DNA of 64,000 bases from Acidovorax sp. RAC01 (GCF_001714725.1 NZ_CP016447.1:3963501-4027500), one strand, 5' to 3'; counted from the first letter of the stretch, positions 25,056 through 34,790 are shown. Translations and numbers: made by a program. The notes: generated by a model not told the origin, from the sequence alone.

Positions 25056-25683
25056 CCAGCGTCTGCGCGCCTGCCAGAGCCTGCACCACGCGCTGGTCGT
25101 GCGTGGCGATCACCAGGCTGGCGCTGCAGGCGGCGGCGCTCTGGCACAGCAGTGCCAGGGCGTCGGCGGCGGCCTCGTCATCGAGACTGGCAGTGGGCTC
25201 ATCGGCCAGCAGCACCTCGGGCGCCAGCAGCACGGCCCGCGCCAGCGCCACGCGCTGCGCCTGCCCGCCCGACAGCTGCTGCGGCAGGCGCTGCGCCAGC
25301 TCGCCGATGCCCACCTGCGCCAGCGCCCGGCCAATGGCGGCGTCGTCGCGCGGCAGGCCGGCGGCAAAGTACACCAGGCCCAGGTTGTCGGCCACCGTGA
25401 GCGCGCTGCTCAGGTACAGCTTTTGCGGCAAAAAGCCAATGCTGCGGGCGCGCCAGGCATCGATCTCGGCGCCGCGCTGCGCGGCCAGCTGCGTACCCGC
25501 CACAAACAGGTCGCCGCTGCCCGCGCCGCGCAGCCCGGCCATCAGCGCCAGCCAGGTGGATTTGCCCGAGCCCGAACGCCCGCGCAGCAGCAGCGTGCCG
25601 CCCTGGGGCAGGTCCACATCCGGAAAGCGCAACACCACGCCGCTGCTGGCATAGGTATAGGCCAGGCCCCGCGTGCGGATCAT
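25009..25683 (-). CDS. ABC transporter ATPase of the zinc cluster
   Basis: This 224-residue LolD/MacB-type ATPase has Walker A GRSGSGKST (about residues 34-42), Q-loop LPQKLY, signature LSGGQAQRVALARA, Walker B VLLADEPTASLD and switch His in VIATHD. It hydrolyses ATP at the inner membrane for the downstream permease. The ATG at 25683 overlaps the stop of the Fur-type gene (ATGA), and its stop lies two bases before the permease start. Three genes are thus tightly coupled. The last residues (VPPRLSGMPS) come from a repeat copy. Confidence 0.92.
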   Translation of the reverse strand: MIRTRGLAYTYASSGVVLRFPDVDLPQGGTLLLRGRSGSGKSTWLALMAGLRGAGSGDLFVAGTQLAAQRGAEIDAWRARSIGFLPQKLYLSSALTVADNLGLVYFAAGLPRDDAAIGRALAQVGIGELAQRLPQQLSGGQAQRVALARAVLLAPEVLLADEPTASLDDEAAADALALLCQSAAACSASLVIATHDQRVVQALAGAQTLDLNQIVPPRLSGMPS

Positions 25684-26189
25684 GCGGCTGCCCCTTCGGC
25701 CGGGTGGGCACAACCGGCGCAGCGCCCGCGCACGGCAATGTCGACCGCCAGGCTTTCGTGCCCGGCCGTGGCCAGCGCCTGCAACACCTGCCGGAGCGCG
25801 GTCTGCACCTTGTCCGAGCCCTGCGACAGGCGGAACTGCCGGTGACAGTCGTCGCATTCAAACCGGGGCGTGGTGCCCTCTTCGCCGGGCGCCGCCAGCG
25901 CGTAGCGCGTAACGCGGGCGGCGTCCACCTGCCTGTGCAGCAGGCCGGCCGCGGCAAAGCGGTCGAGCATGCGGTACACGGTGACCTTGTTGACGGGCGC
26001 CCCCGATGCGGCCAGGGCTGCTTCCACCTCGGGCTCGGACAGCGCCGCATCCGGTCGGGCCTCGAACAGCGCCGCCAGCGCACGCGTGGCGCGGGTCGCA
26101 CGCATGCCGGTGGGCAATGACCAGGGCTGCACAGGACGAGAGTGGATGGCAGGCATCGCGGGCGAGTCGGTGGGTTGGGAACGGTGCAT
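25680..26189 (-). CDS. zur: Fur-family regulator, probably Zur
   Basis: This 169-residue protein has an N-terminal winged helix with VNKVTVYRMLDRFAAAGLLH (residues about 66-85). The dimerisation/metal domain has a structural zinc site made by FECDDCHRQF and GRCAGCAHP. The regulatory site uses His and Glu residues in between (GHESLAVD). It probably senses zinc and represses when zinc is plentiful. Its four-base overlap with an ABC ATPase and the downstream His-rich proteins and receptor support Zur rather than iron Fur, but the metal is inferred. A dyad starts one base before its start codon, suggesting self-control of the whole operon. Confidence 0.85.
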   Translation of the reverse strand: MHRSQPTDSPAMPAIHSRPVQPWSLPTGMRATRATRALAALFEARPDAALSEPEVEAALAASGAPVNKVTVYRMLDRFAAAGLLHRQVDAARVTRYALAAPGEEGTTPRFECDDCHRQFRLSQGSDKVQTALRQVLQALATAGHESLAVDIAVRGRCAGCAHPAEGAAA

Positions 26190-26190
26190 T

Positions 26191-26204
26191 AACGCAATCG
26201 CGTT
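26191..26204. promoter_or_regulatory. Putative Zur operator ahead of the zinc cluster
   Basis: AACGC-AATC-GCGTT is a perfect 5-4-5 dyad, with the further pairing GCAA/TTGC inside TGCAACGCGATTGC on the minus strand. It lies against the zur start codon within an AT-richer stretch. It does not match the textbook GTTAT/ATAAC Zur box, so the assignment rests on position and symmetry. Confidence 0.5.
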
Positions 26205-26393
26205 GCATTATGCCTACCTGCCGCCGTGCACGGACCAAAACCCTGTGGGCAACCGGTCAAGCATCCGCCCCTGCGGCTGCGCACATGCGCCACGCTGCGT
26301 CCGACCAGGCGGCGACGGTTGCCATAGGATGGACCGGTGGGCACGTGCAGTGCACCCCAGGGCGGTGCACCCCATGCGCCGATGCAAACGCCT

Positions 26394-26936
26394 TCAGCCT
26401 TTCAGGTACCGCGCAAACGTTTTCCGGAACTTCTCCACCTTGGGGCCCACCACAAACGCGCAGTACCCCGCATTGGGGTGGTTTGCGAAGTAATCCTGGT
26501 GGTACGCCTCGGCCGTGCTGTAGTTCTGCAGCGGCTTCACCTCGGTGGTGATGGGTGCGCCAAACAGCTTGTCTTGCGACATCTGGCGGATCATGGCGCT
26601 GGCCACCTCGCCGTGCTCGGGGTTCTCGTAGTAGATGCCGCTGCGATACTGCGTGCCCACATCATTGCCCTGCCGGTTGAGGGTGGTCGGGTCGTGGGTG
26701 TGGAAAAAGATCTCCAGCACCTCCTGCAGGCTGATCTGGTCCGCGTCGAACGTGAGCCTGACCACTTCAGCGTGACCCGTGTCGCCCTGGCAGATCTGTT
26801 CGTAGGTGGGGCTGATGGTGTGCCCGTTGGTGTAGCCGCTTTCCACGTCGGTGATGCCGCGCACGCGGTCGAACACGGCTTCGGTACACCAGAAGCAGCC
26901 GCCGCCCAGGGTGATCGTTTGAAGGTTGTGCGCCAA
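26394..26936 (-). CDS. msrA: Peptide methionine-S-sulfoxide reductase
   Basis: This 180-residue enzyme has catalytic motif LGGGCFWCTEAVF (Cys about residue 14), GYTNG, TGHAEVVRLTFD and FFHTHDPTTLNRQGNDVGTQ. YHQDYFANHPNAGYC holds the resolving Cys. It reduces the S form of methionine sulfoxide in proteins using thioredoxin. The start is TTG 26936, with a GGAG ribosome site six bases upstream; no ATG lies near the conserved start. It is divergent from the TetR gene of the efflux operon. Confidence 0.93.
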   Translation of the reverse strand: MAHNLQTITLGGGCFWCTEAVFDRVRGITDVESGYTNGHTISPTYEQICQGDTGHAEVVRLTFDADQISLQEVLEIFFHTHDPTTLNRQGNDVGTQYRSGIYYENPEHGEVASAMIRQMSQDKLFGAPITTEVKPLQNYSTAEAYHQDYFANHPNAGYCAFVVGPKVEKFRKTFARYLKG

Positions 26937-27080
26937 GGTGTTCTCCAGAGTACAAAGTTGCGATCCTCTGGCATGGTAAGCCGCCCGGCAATTCGGGGCG
27001 CTTGCGGGGTATTCGCACGAGGCCGGCATCCGGGGGCCCGCAGGGACTGCGTTGACGGCGCAGAGATCGCTTGCTACATT

Positions 27081-27094
27081 ACTAACCAGTCAGT
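27081..27094. promoter_or_regulatory. Putative operator of the efflux TetR regulator
   Basis: ACTAACCAGTCAGT is an imperfect palindrome (ACT-RAC-core-AGT), seven bases ahead of the tetR start. TetR repressors of efflux pumps typically bind such sites and block their own operon. Confidence 0.5.
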
Positions 27095-27101
27095 CATTAA
27101 C

Positions 27102-27824
27102 ATGCCCACGCCGTCCCAACCCGATCCCCACATTTCCGACGCCGGTGCCAAGCGCAGCCGCCGCAAGGAGGCACGCCCCGGGGAGCTGCTGGAGGCCGCG
27201 CTCGACCTCTTCGTGGAAAAAGGCTACGCCGCCACGCGTGTGGACGAGGTGGCAGCGCGGGCCGGGGTGTCCAAGGGCACGCTGTTCCTGTACTTTCCGA
27301 GCAAGGAAGAACTGTTCAAGGCCGTGGTGCGCGAGAACATCGCCGGCCGGTTCACCGAATGGAACTCCGAGCTGGAAACCATGACCGGCAGCACCAGCGA
27401 TGTACTGCGCTACTGCTACAAGGTCTGGTGGGAGCGCATTGGCTGCACCAAGGCAGCGGGTATCACCAAGCTGATGTTCAGCGAGGCGCAAAACTTCCCC
27501 GAGATCGTCGAGTTCTACCAGCAGGAAGTGATCTTTCCCGGGCAGGCGCTCATCCGCCGCATCCTGCAGCGCGGCATCGACCGCGGGGAGTTCCGACCCG
27601 TGCCCATGGACGGCGCGACCTATGTCGTGCTGGTGCCCATGATTTTCCTGATGCTGTGGCAAAACTCCATGGGTGCCTGCGGGCCGCAGGTGATGGGGCT
27701 GACGCCGCAAAACTACATGGATTGCCAGCTTGACAGCATCCTGCACGGCCTGTGCGTGCGGCCCGACGAGATGCCAGCGCCATCCGCCTCCTCATCCACC
27801 GCTTCTTCAACCCCTCCCCGCTGA
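27102..27824 (+). CDS. TetR-family regulator of an RND efflux operon
   Basis: This 240-residue protein has TetR helix-turn-helix VDEVAARAGVSKGTLFLYFP at about residues 47-66. A C-terminal ligand domain has aromatic and Met-rich helices (MIFLMLWQNSMG) of the TetR_C_11 type. A low-complexity tail of Ser, Pro and Thr follows. It lies 4 bp upstream of the membrane-fusion gene and so is the first gene of the pump operon. It probably represses that operon from the palindrome at 27081-27094. The inducing compound is unknown. Confidence 0.92.
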   Translation: MPTPSQPDPHISDAGAKRSRRKEARPGELLEAALDLFVEKGYAATRVDEVAARAGVSKGTLFLYFPSKEELFKAVVRENIAGRFTEWNSELETMTGSTSDVLRYCYKVWWERIGCTKAAGITKLMFSEAQNFPEIVEFYQQEVIFPGQALIRRILQRGIDRGEFRPVPMDGATYVVLVPMIFLMLWQNSMGACGPQVMGLTPQNYMDCQLDSILHGLCVRPDEMPAPSASSSTASSTPPR

Positions 27825-27828
27825 CACC

Positions 27829-28989
27829 ATGAAACGCTGGACTTTCTGGGCGGCCACTGCCGCCGTTGTGCTTCTGGTGGGCGCGGGTGTGTGGAAGGCG
27901 CAGGCCGCACGGCAGGCCCAGCAAAAGGCTGCAGCCGCAGCCGCCCTCGAGCGAGCCCAGGCCCCGCTGGAACTGGTGGCGGCCGACGTGGTCACGGTGC
28001 GCCAGCAGCGCATTGCGCTGGGTGTGCCTGTCTCGGGCGCATTGCGGGCGGTGGATTCGGCCATGCTCAAGGCCCGCGCGGCCGGCGAACTGCAAGGCCT
28101 GGTGCTGCGCGAGGGCGACCGCGTGCGGGCCGGCGACATCGTGGCGCGCATCGACCCTACCGAGGCCCAGGCCCGCCTGCGCCAGGCCCAGCAGCAGGCC
28201 GATGCCGCCCGCGCCCAGGTGGACATCAACCAGCGCCAGCTCAATAACAACAAGGCCCTGGTGGACCAGGGCTTCATCTCCGCCACCGCCCTGGTCACCT
28301 CGCAGGCCAGCCTTGAATCGGCCCAGGCCAGCCACCAGGCTGCGCTGGCCGCAGCCGACGTGGCGCGCAAGGGGTTGGAAGACACGGTCATCCGCAGCCC
28401 GATCAGCGGTCTGGTGGCCCAGCGCCTGGCCCAGCCGGGCGAGCGCGTGGCCATTGACGCTCGCGTAATCGAAGTGGTGGACCTGTCCAAGATGGAACTC
28501 GAAGCCCTGCTCTCCCCCGCCGACTCGGTGCGGGTGCAGGTGGGCCAGACGGCCCTGCTCACCATAGAAGGCGTGAGCGAGCCGGTCAAGGCCACGGTGG
28601 CGCGCATCAGCCCATCGGCCCAGGCGGCCAATCGCACGGTGCCCACCTACCTGCGGGTGGAGGCCATGGCATCGGGCCCTGCCCTGCGCCAGGGGCTGTT
28701 TGTGCAGGGGGTGCTGAACACCGGTGTGGCCGACGCGCTGGTTGTGCCGCTGAGCGCAGTGCGCACCGACAAGCCGGCGCCCTACGTGCAGGTGATTCGC
28801 CAGGGCCAGATCACGCACGTGCCGGTGCGCACGGGCACACGGTCCAAGGCAGGCGAAGAAACCGTGGTGGCCGTGGAGGGTCTGGAGCGCGAACAGCAGG
28901 TGCTGGCCGGGCACATCGGCCTGCTGCGTGAGGGCACAGCCGTCTCCATGGTGGCCGCGGTGCCTGCCGCCGCACAGCCTGCCAAGTAA
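27829..28989 (+). CDS. RND efflux periplasmic adaptor (membrane-fusion protein)
   Basis: This 386-residue protein has an N-terminal membrane anchor (about residues 5-21), then a beta-barrel/lipoyl split around a coiled-coil hairpin. The lipoyl half-motifs are LKARAAGELQGLVLREGDRV and VIRSPISGLVAQRLAQPGE (about 182-200). The hairpin spans about 110-175. It links the inner-membrane pump to a TolC-type outer-membrane channel. The pump gene follows 8 bp later; the tolC-like gene at 33406 is a possible partner. The substrate is unknown. Confidence 0.93.
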   Translation: MKRWTFWAATAAVVLLVGAGVWKAQAARQAQQKAAAAAALERAQAPLELVAADVVTVRQQRIALGVPVSGALRAVDSAMLKARAAGELQGLVLREGDRVRAGDIVARIDPTEAQARLRQAQQQADAARAQVDINQRQLNNNKALVDQGFISATALVTSQASLESAQASHQAALAAADVARKGLEDTVIRSPISGLVAQRLAQPGERVAIDARVIEVVDLSKMELEALLSPADSVRVQVGQTALLTIEGVSEPVKATVARISPSAQAANRTVPTYLRVEAMASGPALRQGLFVQGVLNTGVADALVVPLSAVRTDKPAPYVQVIRQGQITHVPVRTGTRSKAGEETVVAVEGLEREQQVLAGHIGLLREGTAVSMVAAVPAAAQPAK

Positions 28990-28997
28990 GCCGCACC

Positions 28998-31900
28998 ATG
29001 TGGTTTACCCAAGTCAGCCTCAAGAACCCCGTGTTCGCCACGATGGTGATGCTCGCCATCGTCGTGCTGGGCCTGTTCTCGTACCAGCGCCTCAAGGTCG
29101 ACCAGTTTCCGAACATCGATTTTCCGGTGGTGGTGGTCACGGTGGACTACCCCGGCGCCTCCCCCGAGATCGTCGAGAGTGAAGTCACCAAAAAGATCGA
29201 GGAAGGCGTCAACTCGATCGCCGGCATCAACGCCCTGACCTCGCGCAGCTACGAAGGCACGGCCGTCGTCATCATCGAGTTCCAGCTCCACATCGACGGC
29301 CGCAAGGCTGCCGAAGATGTGCGCGAGAAGGTGGCCACCGTGCGCCCCCTGCTGCGCACCGAGGTGAAAGAACCGCGCGTGCTGCGGTTTGACCCGGCCA
29401 GCCGCGCCGTGTGGTCCCTGGCGGTGCTGCCCGACGACAAGGCCGCAGGCACCCCCCGCAGTGCGGTGGAGTTGACGACCTGGGCCGAGCAGGTGCTGAA
29501 AAAGCGCCTGGAGAACGTGCGCGGCGTGGGTGCCGTGAACCTGGTCGGTGCCACCAAGCGCGAAATCAACATCTACCTGAACCCGCAGGCCCTCGAAGCC
29601 TACGGTGTGACGCCCGACCAGGTGGCCGCCGCCGTGCGCAACGAAAACCAGGACCTGCCGGTGGGTGCCATCCGCTCGCTGTCGCAGGAGCGCGTGGTCC
29701 AGATCGACGCCCGCATGGAGCGCCCCGAGGACTTCGGCCGCATCATCGTCACCCGCAAGGGCGGCGCGCCCGTGCGGCTGGAGCAGCTGGCCCGCGTGAA
29801 TGACGGCGCCCAGGAAACCGAGAGCCTGGCCCTGTACAACGGCCAGCGCACGCTGCTGTTGTCGGTGCAAAAGTCGCAGGGCGAGAACACCATCGAGGTC
29901 GTGGACGGCCTGAGCGCCGCCGTGCTGGAGCTGCGCAACCAGCTGCCCCCGGGCGTCAAGCTCGAACCCATTGGCGACAGCTCACGCCCCATCCGCGTGG
30001 CCGTGAACAACGTGCGCCAGACCCTCATCGAGGGCGCCATCCTCACGGTGCTCATCGTCTTCCTGTTCCTCAACTCGTGGCGCTCTACTGTCATCACCGG
30101 GCTCACGCTGCCCATCTCGCTGATCGGCACGTTCCTGTTCATGCACATGTTCGGCTTCACCATCAACATGATCACGCTGATGGCGCTGAGCCTGTGCGTG
30201 GGCCTGCTGATCGACGATGCCATCGTGGTGCGCGAGAACATCGTGCGCCATGTGCAGATGGGCAAGTCGGCCTACAACGCAGCCATGGAGGGCACGCAGG
30301 AGATCGGGCTGGCGGTACTGGCCACCACGCTGTCCATCGTGGCGGTGTTCATGCCCATCGGGTTCATGGGCGGCATCATCGGCAAGTTCTTTCACGAGTT
30401 CGGCATCACCATCGTGGCGGCCGTGATGATCTCGATGTTTGTCAGCTTCACGCTCGACCCCATGCTGTCAAGTATCTGGCACGACCCGAGCATTCATGGC
30501 CATGGGCAAGGTCAGCGCGGCGCGCCCGTGAGCTTTTATGACAAGACCATTGGCCGCGTCACCGGCTGGTTCGACCGCGCCACCGACCGGCTGGCCGAGG
30601 GCTACCAGTCCATCCTGCGCTGGTCGCTGGTGCACAAGCTGGCCACCATGCTGATTGCGCTGGGCATTTTTGTGCTCAGCGTGTTCATGGTGCCGCTGCT
30701 GGGCACCGAGTTCGTGCCCAAGGCCGACTTTTCGGAAACCTCGGTCAACTTCTACACCCCGGTCGGTTCCTCGCTGGAAGCCACCGAGGCCAAGGCCCGC
30801 CAGGTCGAAGGCATCCTGCGCGAGTTGCCCGAGGTGCGCTACACGCTGGCCACCATCAACACCGGCAGCGCCCAGGGCAAGATCTACGCGAATATCTACG
30901 TGCGCCTGGTCGACCGCATGGACCGCAGCCGCAGCGTGGACCAGATGTCGGATGTGCTGCGCGAGCGCCTGCAGCGCGTGCCCGGCATCACCGTCACGCA
31001 CGTGGGCCTGCTGGACGCCGTGGGCGGCAACAAGCAGGTGGAGTTTTCGCTGCAAGGGCCGGATCTGCAGGAACTGGAGCGCCTGACCAAGGTGGTTACC
31101 GAGAAGATTCGCACGATCCCGGGCCTGGTGGACCTGGACACCAGCGTCAAGCCCAACAAGCCTGTGATTGCGCTGGAGCTGCAGCGCGACGTGGCGTCGG
31201 ACCTGGGCCTGTCGGTGGCGCCCATGGCCGCATCGCTGCGCACGCTGGTGGCGGGCACCACGGTGGGCAACTGGCGCGCGCCGGATGACCAGACCTACGA
31301 TGTGAACGTGCGCCTGGCCCCCGAGGCCCGCACCACGCCGCAGGATCTGGAGCGGCTGCCCTTTGCGCTCACCAGCGCCGATGGCAGCACGCGCATCGTC
31401 AAGCTCAACCAGGTCGCCCGCGTGACGGAAACCACGGGCGCCAACCAGATCAACCGGCGCGATCTGACCCGCGAAGTGGCCGTGAATGCCAACGTGGCGC
31501 AGCGCTCGGCCGGCGAGGTCTCGGCCGATATCCGCAAGGTGCTCGATACCGTGGCCTTCCCGCCCGGCTACCGCTACCAGTTTGGCGGCTCCACCAAGAA
31601 CATGGCCGAGTCGTTTGGCTACGCCATCTCGGCGCTGGCCATGGCCATCATCTTTATCTACATGATCCTGGCGAGCCAGTTCAAGAGCTTCCTGCAGCCG
31701 CTGGCGCTGATGACCTCGCTGCCGCTCACACTGATCGGCGTGGTGCTGGCGCTGCTGATGTTCCGCTCCACCCTGTCGATGTTCTCGATCATCGGTGTGG
31801 TGATGCTGATGGGCCTGGTGACCAAGAACGCCATCTTGCTGGTGGACTTTGCCATCCGCGCCCGCGACGAGCATGTGGACGACACCGGCCGCACCGTGCC

Positions 31901-32195
31901 CGGCCTGCCGCGGGCCGATGCGCTGCTGCTGGCCGCCCGCGTGCGCTTGCGCCCCATCCTCATGACCACGCTGGCCATGATCTTCGGCATGGTGCCGCTG
32001 GCGTTTGCACTGACTGAAGGCTCGGAGCAGCGCGCCCCCATGGGCCAGGCCGTGATCGGCGGCGTGATCACCTCGTCGCTGCTGACGCTGGTGGTGGTGC
32101 CGGTCGTGTACTGCTACATGGACGACCTGGCCCAGTGGGCCCTTCGCAAGCTCGGACGCACCCCGACAACGCCTAAAATCGAAGGTTTGTCCTGA
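28998..32195 (+). CDS. RND-family multidrug efflux pump, inner-membrane subunit
   Basis: This 1065-residue pump has the 12-helix, two-loop layout of the HAE1/AcrB group. It starts [20 protein letters not shown], with [16 protein letters not shown] in the first porter domain. Proton-relay residues occur in helix 4 ([14 protein letters not shown], two adjacent Asp) and Lys/Thr in later helices ([14 protein letters not shown]). It is proton-driven and drug-exporting. Similarity is greater to MdtB/MdtC-type transporters than to metal (CzcA) pumps, because the metal-pump helix 4 signature is absent. It forms the operon tetR-adaptor-pump. Confidence 0.95.
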   Translation: MWFTQVSLKNPVFATMVMLAIVVLGLFSYQRLKVDQFPNIDFPVVVVTVDYPGASPEIVESEVTKKIEEGVNSIAGINALTSRSYEGTAVVIIEFQLHIDGRKAAEDVREKVATVRPLLRTEVKEPRVLRFDPASRAVWSLAVLPDDKAAGTPRSAVELTTWAEQVLKKRLENVRGVGAVNLVGATKREINIYLNPQALEAYGVTPDQVAAAVRNENQDLPVGAIRSLSQERVVQIDARMERPEDFGRIIVTRKGGAPVRLEQLARVNDGAQETESLALYNGQRTLLLSVQKSQGENTIEVVDGLSAAVLELRNQLPPGVKLEPIGDSSRPIRVAVNNVRQTLIEGAILTVLIVFLFLNSWRSTVITGLTLPISLIGTFLFMHMFGFTINMITLMALSLCVGLLIDDAIVVRENIVRHVQMGKSAYNAAMEGTQEIGLAVLATTLSIVAVFMPIGFMGGIIGKFFHEFGITIVAAVMISMFVSFTLDPMLSSIWHDPSIHGHGQGQRGAPVSFYDKTIGRVTGWFDRATDRLAEGYQSILRWSLVHKLATMLIALGIFVLSVFMVPLLGTEFVPKADFSETSVNFYTPVGSSLEATEAKARQVEGILRELPEVRYTLATINTGSAQGKIYANIYVRLVDRMDRSRSVDQMSDVLRERLQRVPGITVTHVGLLDAVGGNKQVEFSLQGPDLQELERLTKVVTEKIRTIPGLVDLDTSVKPNKPVIALELQRDVASDLGLSVAPMAASLRTLVAGTTVGNWRAPDDQTYDVNVRLAPEARTTPQDLERLPFALTSADGSTRIVKLNQVARVTETTGANQINRRDLTREVAVNANVAQRSAGEVSADIRKVLDTVAFPPGYRYQFGGSTKNMAESFGYAISALAMAIIFIYMILASQFKSFLQPLALMTSLPLTLIGVVLALLMFRSTLSMFSIIGVVMLMGLVTKNAILLVDFAIRARDEHVDDTGRTVPGLPRADALLLAARVRLRPILMTTLAMIFGMVPLAFALTEGSEQRAPMGQAVIGGVITSSLLTLVVVPVVYCYMDDLAQWALRKLGRTPTTPKIEGLS

Positions 32196-32236
32196 TCGTC
32201 CCGATCGGCCTTGCACCTGCCCCACGGAGAAATCCC

Positions 32237-32950
32237 ATGAACATGCCCCTGAACACGTCTGCCAACACCAGCGACCCCATCGCCCAGGCCCGCTACAACA
32301 TGATCGAGCAGCAGATCCGCCCGTGGAACGTGCTGGACCTGGACATCCTGGAGCTGCTGGCCGTGGTGCGCCGCGAGGATTTCGTGCCGGCGGCCTACCG
32401 CAGCATGGCCTTCATGGACATCGAAGTGCCGCTGGTGCCCGGTGACGCCGAAGAAGCCGTGCGCCTGGGCCAGAGCATGCTGCAGCCGCGTGTGGAAGCC
32501 CGCATGCTGCAGGACCTGAAGGTGCAGCCCACCGACCGCGTGCTGGAAATCGGCGCGGGCTCGGGCTACATGGCCGCCCTGCTGGCGCACCGCGCCGAGC
32601 GCGTGGTGTCGCTGGAAATCAACCCCGAGCTGGCCAGCATGGCCCGCGAAAACCTGCGCAATGCCGGCATCCAGAACGCCGACGTGCGCCAGGGCGACGG
32701 TGCCCGCGACGCGATTCCGGACGGCCCCTTTGACGTGATCGTCCTCAGCGGCTCGGTGGCCGAGGTGCCCGCATCGCTGCTGGCCCTGCTGCGCGAAGGC
32801 GGCCGCCTGGGCGCCATCGTGGGCAGCGAGCCCGTGATGCGCTTTACGCTCACGCGCCGCACCGGCAGCCGTTTCGAGACAACTTCGCCGTGGGACACCA
32901 TTGCCCCCCGCCTGGCGCATTTCCCCGAGCTATCCGGTTTCACGTTCTGA
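32237..32950 (+). CDS. Protein-L-isoaspartate O-methyltransferase family protein
   Basis: This 237-residue protein has the Rossmann SAM-binding motif VLEIGAGSGYMAALLA (about residues 98-113). VVSLEINPELA, QGDGARDAIPDGPFDVIVLSG and GRLGAIVG follow. The N-terminal RYNMIEQQIRPWNVLD helix is typical of the Pcm-like proteins that lie beside tolC in Burkholderiales. These are often related to, but not proven, repair methyltransferases. GGAG precedes the ATG. It is followed by rhodanese and tolC genes on the same strand. Confidence 0.88.
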   Translation: MNMPLNTSANTSDPIAQARYNMIEQQIRPWNVLDLDILELLAVVRREDFVPAAYRSMAFMDIEVPLVPGDAEEAVRLGQSMLQPRVEARMLQDLKVQPTDRVLEIGAGSGYMAALLAHRAERVVSLEINPELASMARENLRNAGIQNADVRQGDGARDAIPDGPFDVIVLSGSVAEVPASLLALLREGGRLGAIVGSEPVMRFTLTRRTGSRFETTSPWDTIAPRLAHFPELSGFTF

Positions 32951-32970
32951 CCTGCCCTTCGGAGCTTCGC

Positions 32971-33318
32971 ATGATCGATCACGTACGTCCCGCCCAGTTG
33001 CCCGCCTGGTTTTCTGCCGCCACGGCACCCGAAAGCGGCCGCCCCCTGGTGCTGGACGTGCGCGAACCCTGGGAACTGCAAACCGCCAGCATCGCGGCAC
33101 AAGGCTTTGAAGTGGTGGCCATCCCCATGGGCGAGCTGCCATCGCGCCTGGCCGAGCTGGACTCCGCCCGCCCGATCGCCTGCCTGTGCCACCACGGCGC
33201 TCGCAGCCTGCGCGTGGCGGCGTTCCTGGCGCAAAACGGATTCGGACACATCGCCAACATCACGGGCGGCATCGACGCCTGGTCGCTGGAAAGCGACCCC
33301 GCCGTGCCGCGCTACTGA
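32971..33318 (+). CDS. Single-domain rhodanese-like sulfurtransferase
   Basis: This 115-residue protein is one rhodanese domain: LVLDVREPWEL, IPMGELPSRL, the active-site loop CHHGARSLRVAAFL (Cys at about residue 73) and GGIDAW. It transfers sulfur from a persulfide; the acceptor is unknown. It lies between the Pcm-like and tolC genes, a conserved order in this group. A GGAG ribosome site lies seven bases ahead of the ATG. Confidence 0.92.
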   Translation: MIDHVRPAQLPAWFSAATAPESGRPLVLDVREPWELQTASIAAQGFEVVAIPMGELPSRLAELDSARPIACLCHHGARSLRVAAFLAQNGFGHIANITGGIDAWSLESDPAVPRY

Positions 33319-33405
33319 CCCCGGGTGACCGCACTCCCCCGTTTTGCCAGGCCCCAGCCACGCCTGCTTCCCACCTCCGATCTGCAGCCCCTCCGAAGGA
33401 CTTCC

Positions 33406-34740
33406 ATGACATCGCTACGGCCTTTTTCCCTGTCCGTTCTGTTTCTGGCGCTTGGCGCCGCCCTGGGCGCGCCAGTGCAGGCGCAAAGCCTGCTGGAAAT
33501 GGTGGAATCGGCCCGCACCTATGACACCACCTGGCAGTCTGCGCGGGCCCAGCTCGACGCGGCATCCCGCCGCGCCGACCAGGCCCGCGCCGGTCTGCTA
33601 CCCAGCGCCGCGCTGTCGGCCGGGCTGAACCGCAGCAATGTCGAGCTCTCGCGCCCACCGGTCGAGAACACCGGCACCACCCAGACGGTGGGCGTCAACG
33701 CATCACAGCCTTTGTACCGCCCGGCCAACCGCATCAGCTACCAGCAGGGCCAGCGCAGCGTGGACGTGGCCCAGGCGCAGCTCGAAGCCGCCACGCAAGA
33801 CCTGCTGGTGCGCGTGAGCCAGGCCTACTTTGATGTGCTGGCCGCGCAGGACACGCTGACGTTTGTGCAGGCCCAAAAAGCGGCTGTGTCCGAACAGCTG
33901 GCCGCAGCCAAGCGCAACTTCGAGGTGGGCACCACCACCGTGACCGATTCGCGCGAAGCGCAGGCCCGCTTTGACCTGGTGGCCGCGCAAGAGATTGCCG
34001 CCGAGAACGACCTGCGCGTGAAACGCCTCGCGCTGGACCAGCTGGTGGGCGTGACCGGCGCCCAGCCCCGCCCGCTGGCCCTGCCCGTGCAGCTGCCCGC
34101 CGTGCAGCCCGACAACGTGGCAGCCTGGGTGGACACCGCGCGCGACCAGCAACCCGGCGTGCGCCAGGCCCAGATCGCGCTCGACATCGCCCGCCTTGAA
34201 ACCAAGAAGGCCGAGACGGGCCACCTGCCCACGGTGGACTTGCAGGCCGGCTACAACGTTACGCGCAACCCGAACGGCACCATCCAGTCGCCGCGCGTTT
34301 CCAGCCGCACCAACAGCGCCAGCGTGGGCGTGGCCTTCAACCTGCCGCTGTTTGCCGGTTTCTCGGTGCAAAACCGCATCCGCGAAACCCTGGCGCTGGA
34401 AGAAAAAGCCACCGCCGACCTCGAAACGACGCGCCGCAATGTGGCCCAGTCCACCCGCGCCGCGTTCTTTGGCGTGCAGTCGGGCAAGGGCCAGGTGCAG
34501 GCGCTGGAAGCTGCCGAGGCCTCCAGCCAGAGCGCGCTGGACGCCAACCGCCTGGGCTACCAGGTGGGCGTGCGCATCAACATCGATGTGCTCAACGCCC
34601 AGAGCCAGCTGTTCCAGACCAAGCGCGACCTGGCCCAGGCGCGCTACAACGTGCTGCTGGGCACGCTGCGCCTGCGCCAGGCCGCAGGTACGCTGAGCCA
34701 GCAGGACATCGAAGCGATTAACGCGCTGCTGGTCAAGTAG
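33406..34740 (+). CDS. tolC: TolC-family outer-membrane efflux channel
   Basis: This 444-residue protein has a signal peptide to about residue 27 (LGAPVQAQS), then two homologous halves of long helices. The helical repeats include LLEMVESARTYDTTWQSARA, LVRVSQAYFDVLAAQDTL and FGVQSGKGQVQALEAAEAS. It forms a trimeric outer-membrane and periplasmic exit duct for RND pumps and type I secretion. It lies downstream of the pcm and rhodanese genes and about 1.2 kb after the RND pump, its likely partner. AAGGA precedes the ATG. A strong terminator follows. Confidence 0.93.
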   Translation: MTSLRPFSLSVLFLALGAALGAPVQAQSLLEMVESARTYDTTWQSARAQLDAASRRADQARAGLLPSAALSAGLNRSNVELSRPPVENTGTTQTVGVNASQPLYRPANRISYQQGQRSVDVAQAQLEAATQDLLVRVSQAYFDVLAAQDTLTFVQAQKAAVSEQLAAAKRNFEVGTTTVTDSREAQARFDLVAAQEIAAENDLRVKRLALDQLVGVTGAQPRPLALPVQLPAVQPDNVAAWVDTARDQQPGVRQAQIALDIARLETKKAETGHLPTVDLQAGYNVTRNPNGTIQSPRVSSRTNSASVGVAFNLPLFAGFSVQNRIRETLALEEKATADLETTRRNVAQSTRAAFFGVQSGKGQVQALEAAEASSQSALDANRLGYQVGVRINIDVLNAQSQLFQTKRDLAQARYNVLLGTLRLRQAAGTLSQQDIEAINALLVK

Positions 34741-34790
34741 GCGCGGCTGCCGGGTACCCGCCGGCTCGGGGCGGCAGCATTCATACCAAA

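Noticed and set aside
28998..32195. CzcA-type heavy-metal pump
   Set aside because: The adjacent-Asp helix motif and loop sequence fit HAE1 drug pumps, and the metal-pump signature is absent.
30468..32225. Minus-strand open frame of 585 codons
   Set aside because: It is antisense to the RND pump gene and His/Gln/Arg-rich without motifs.
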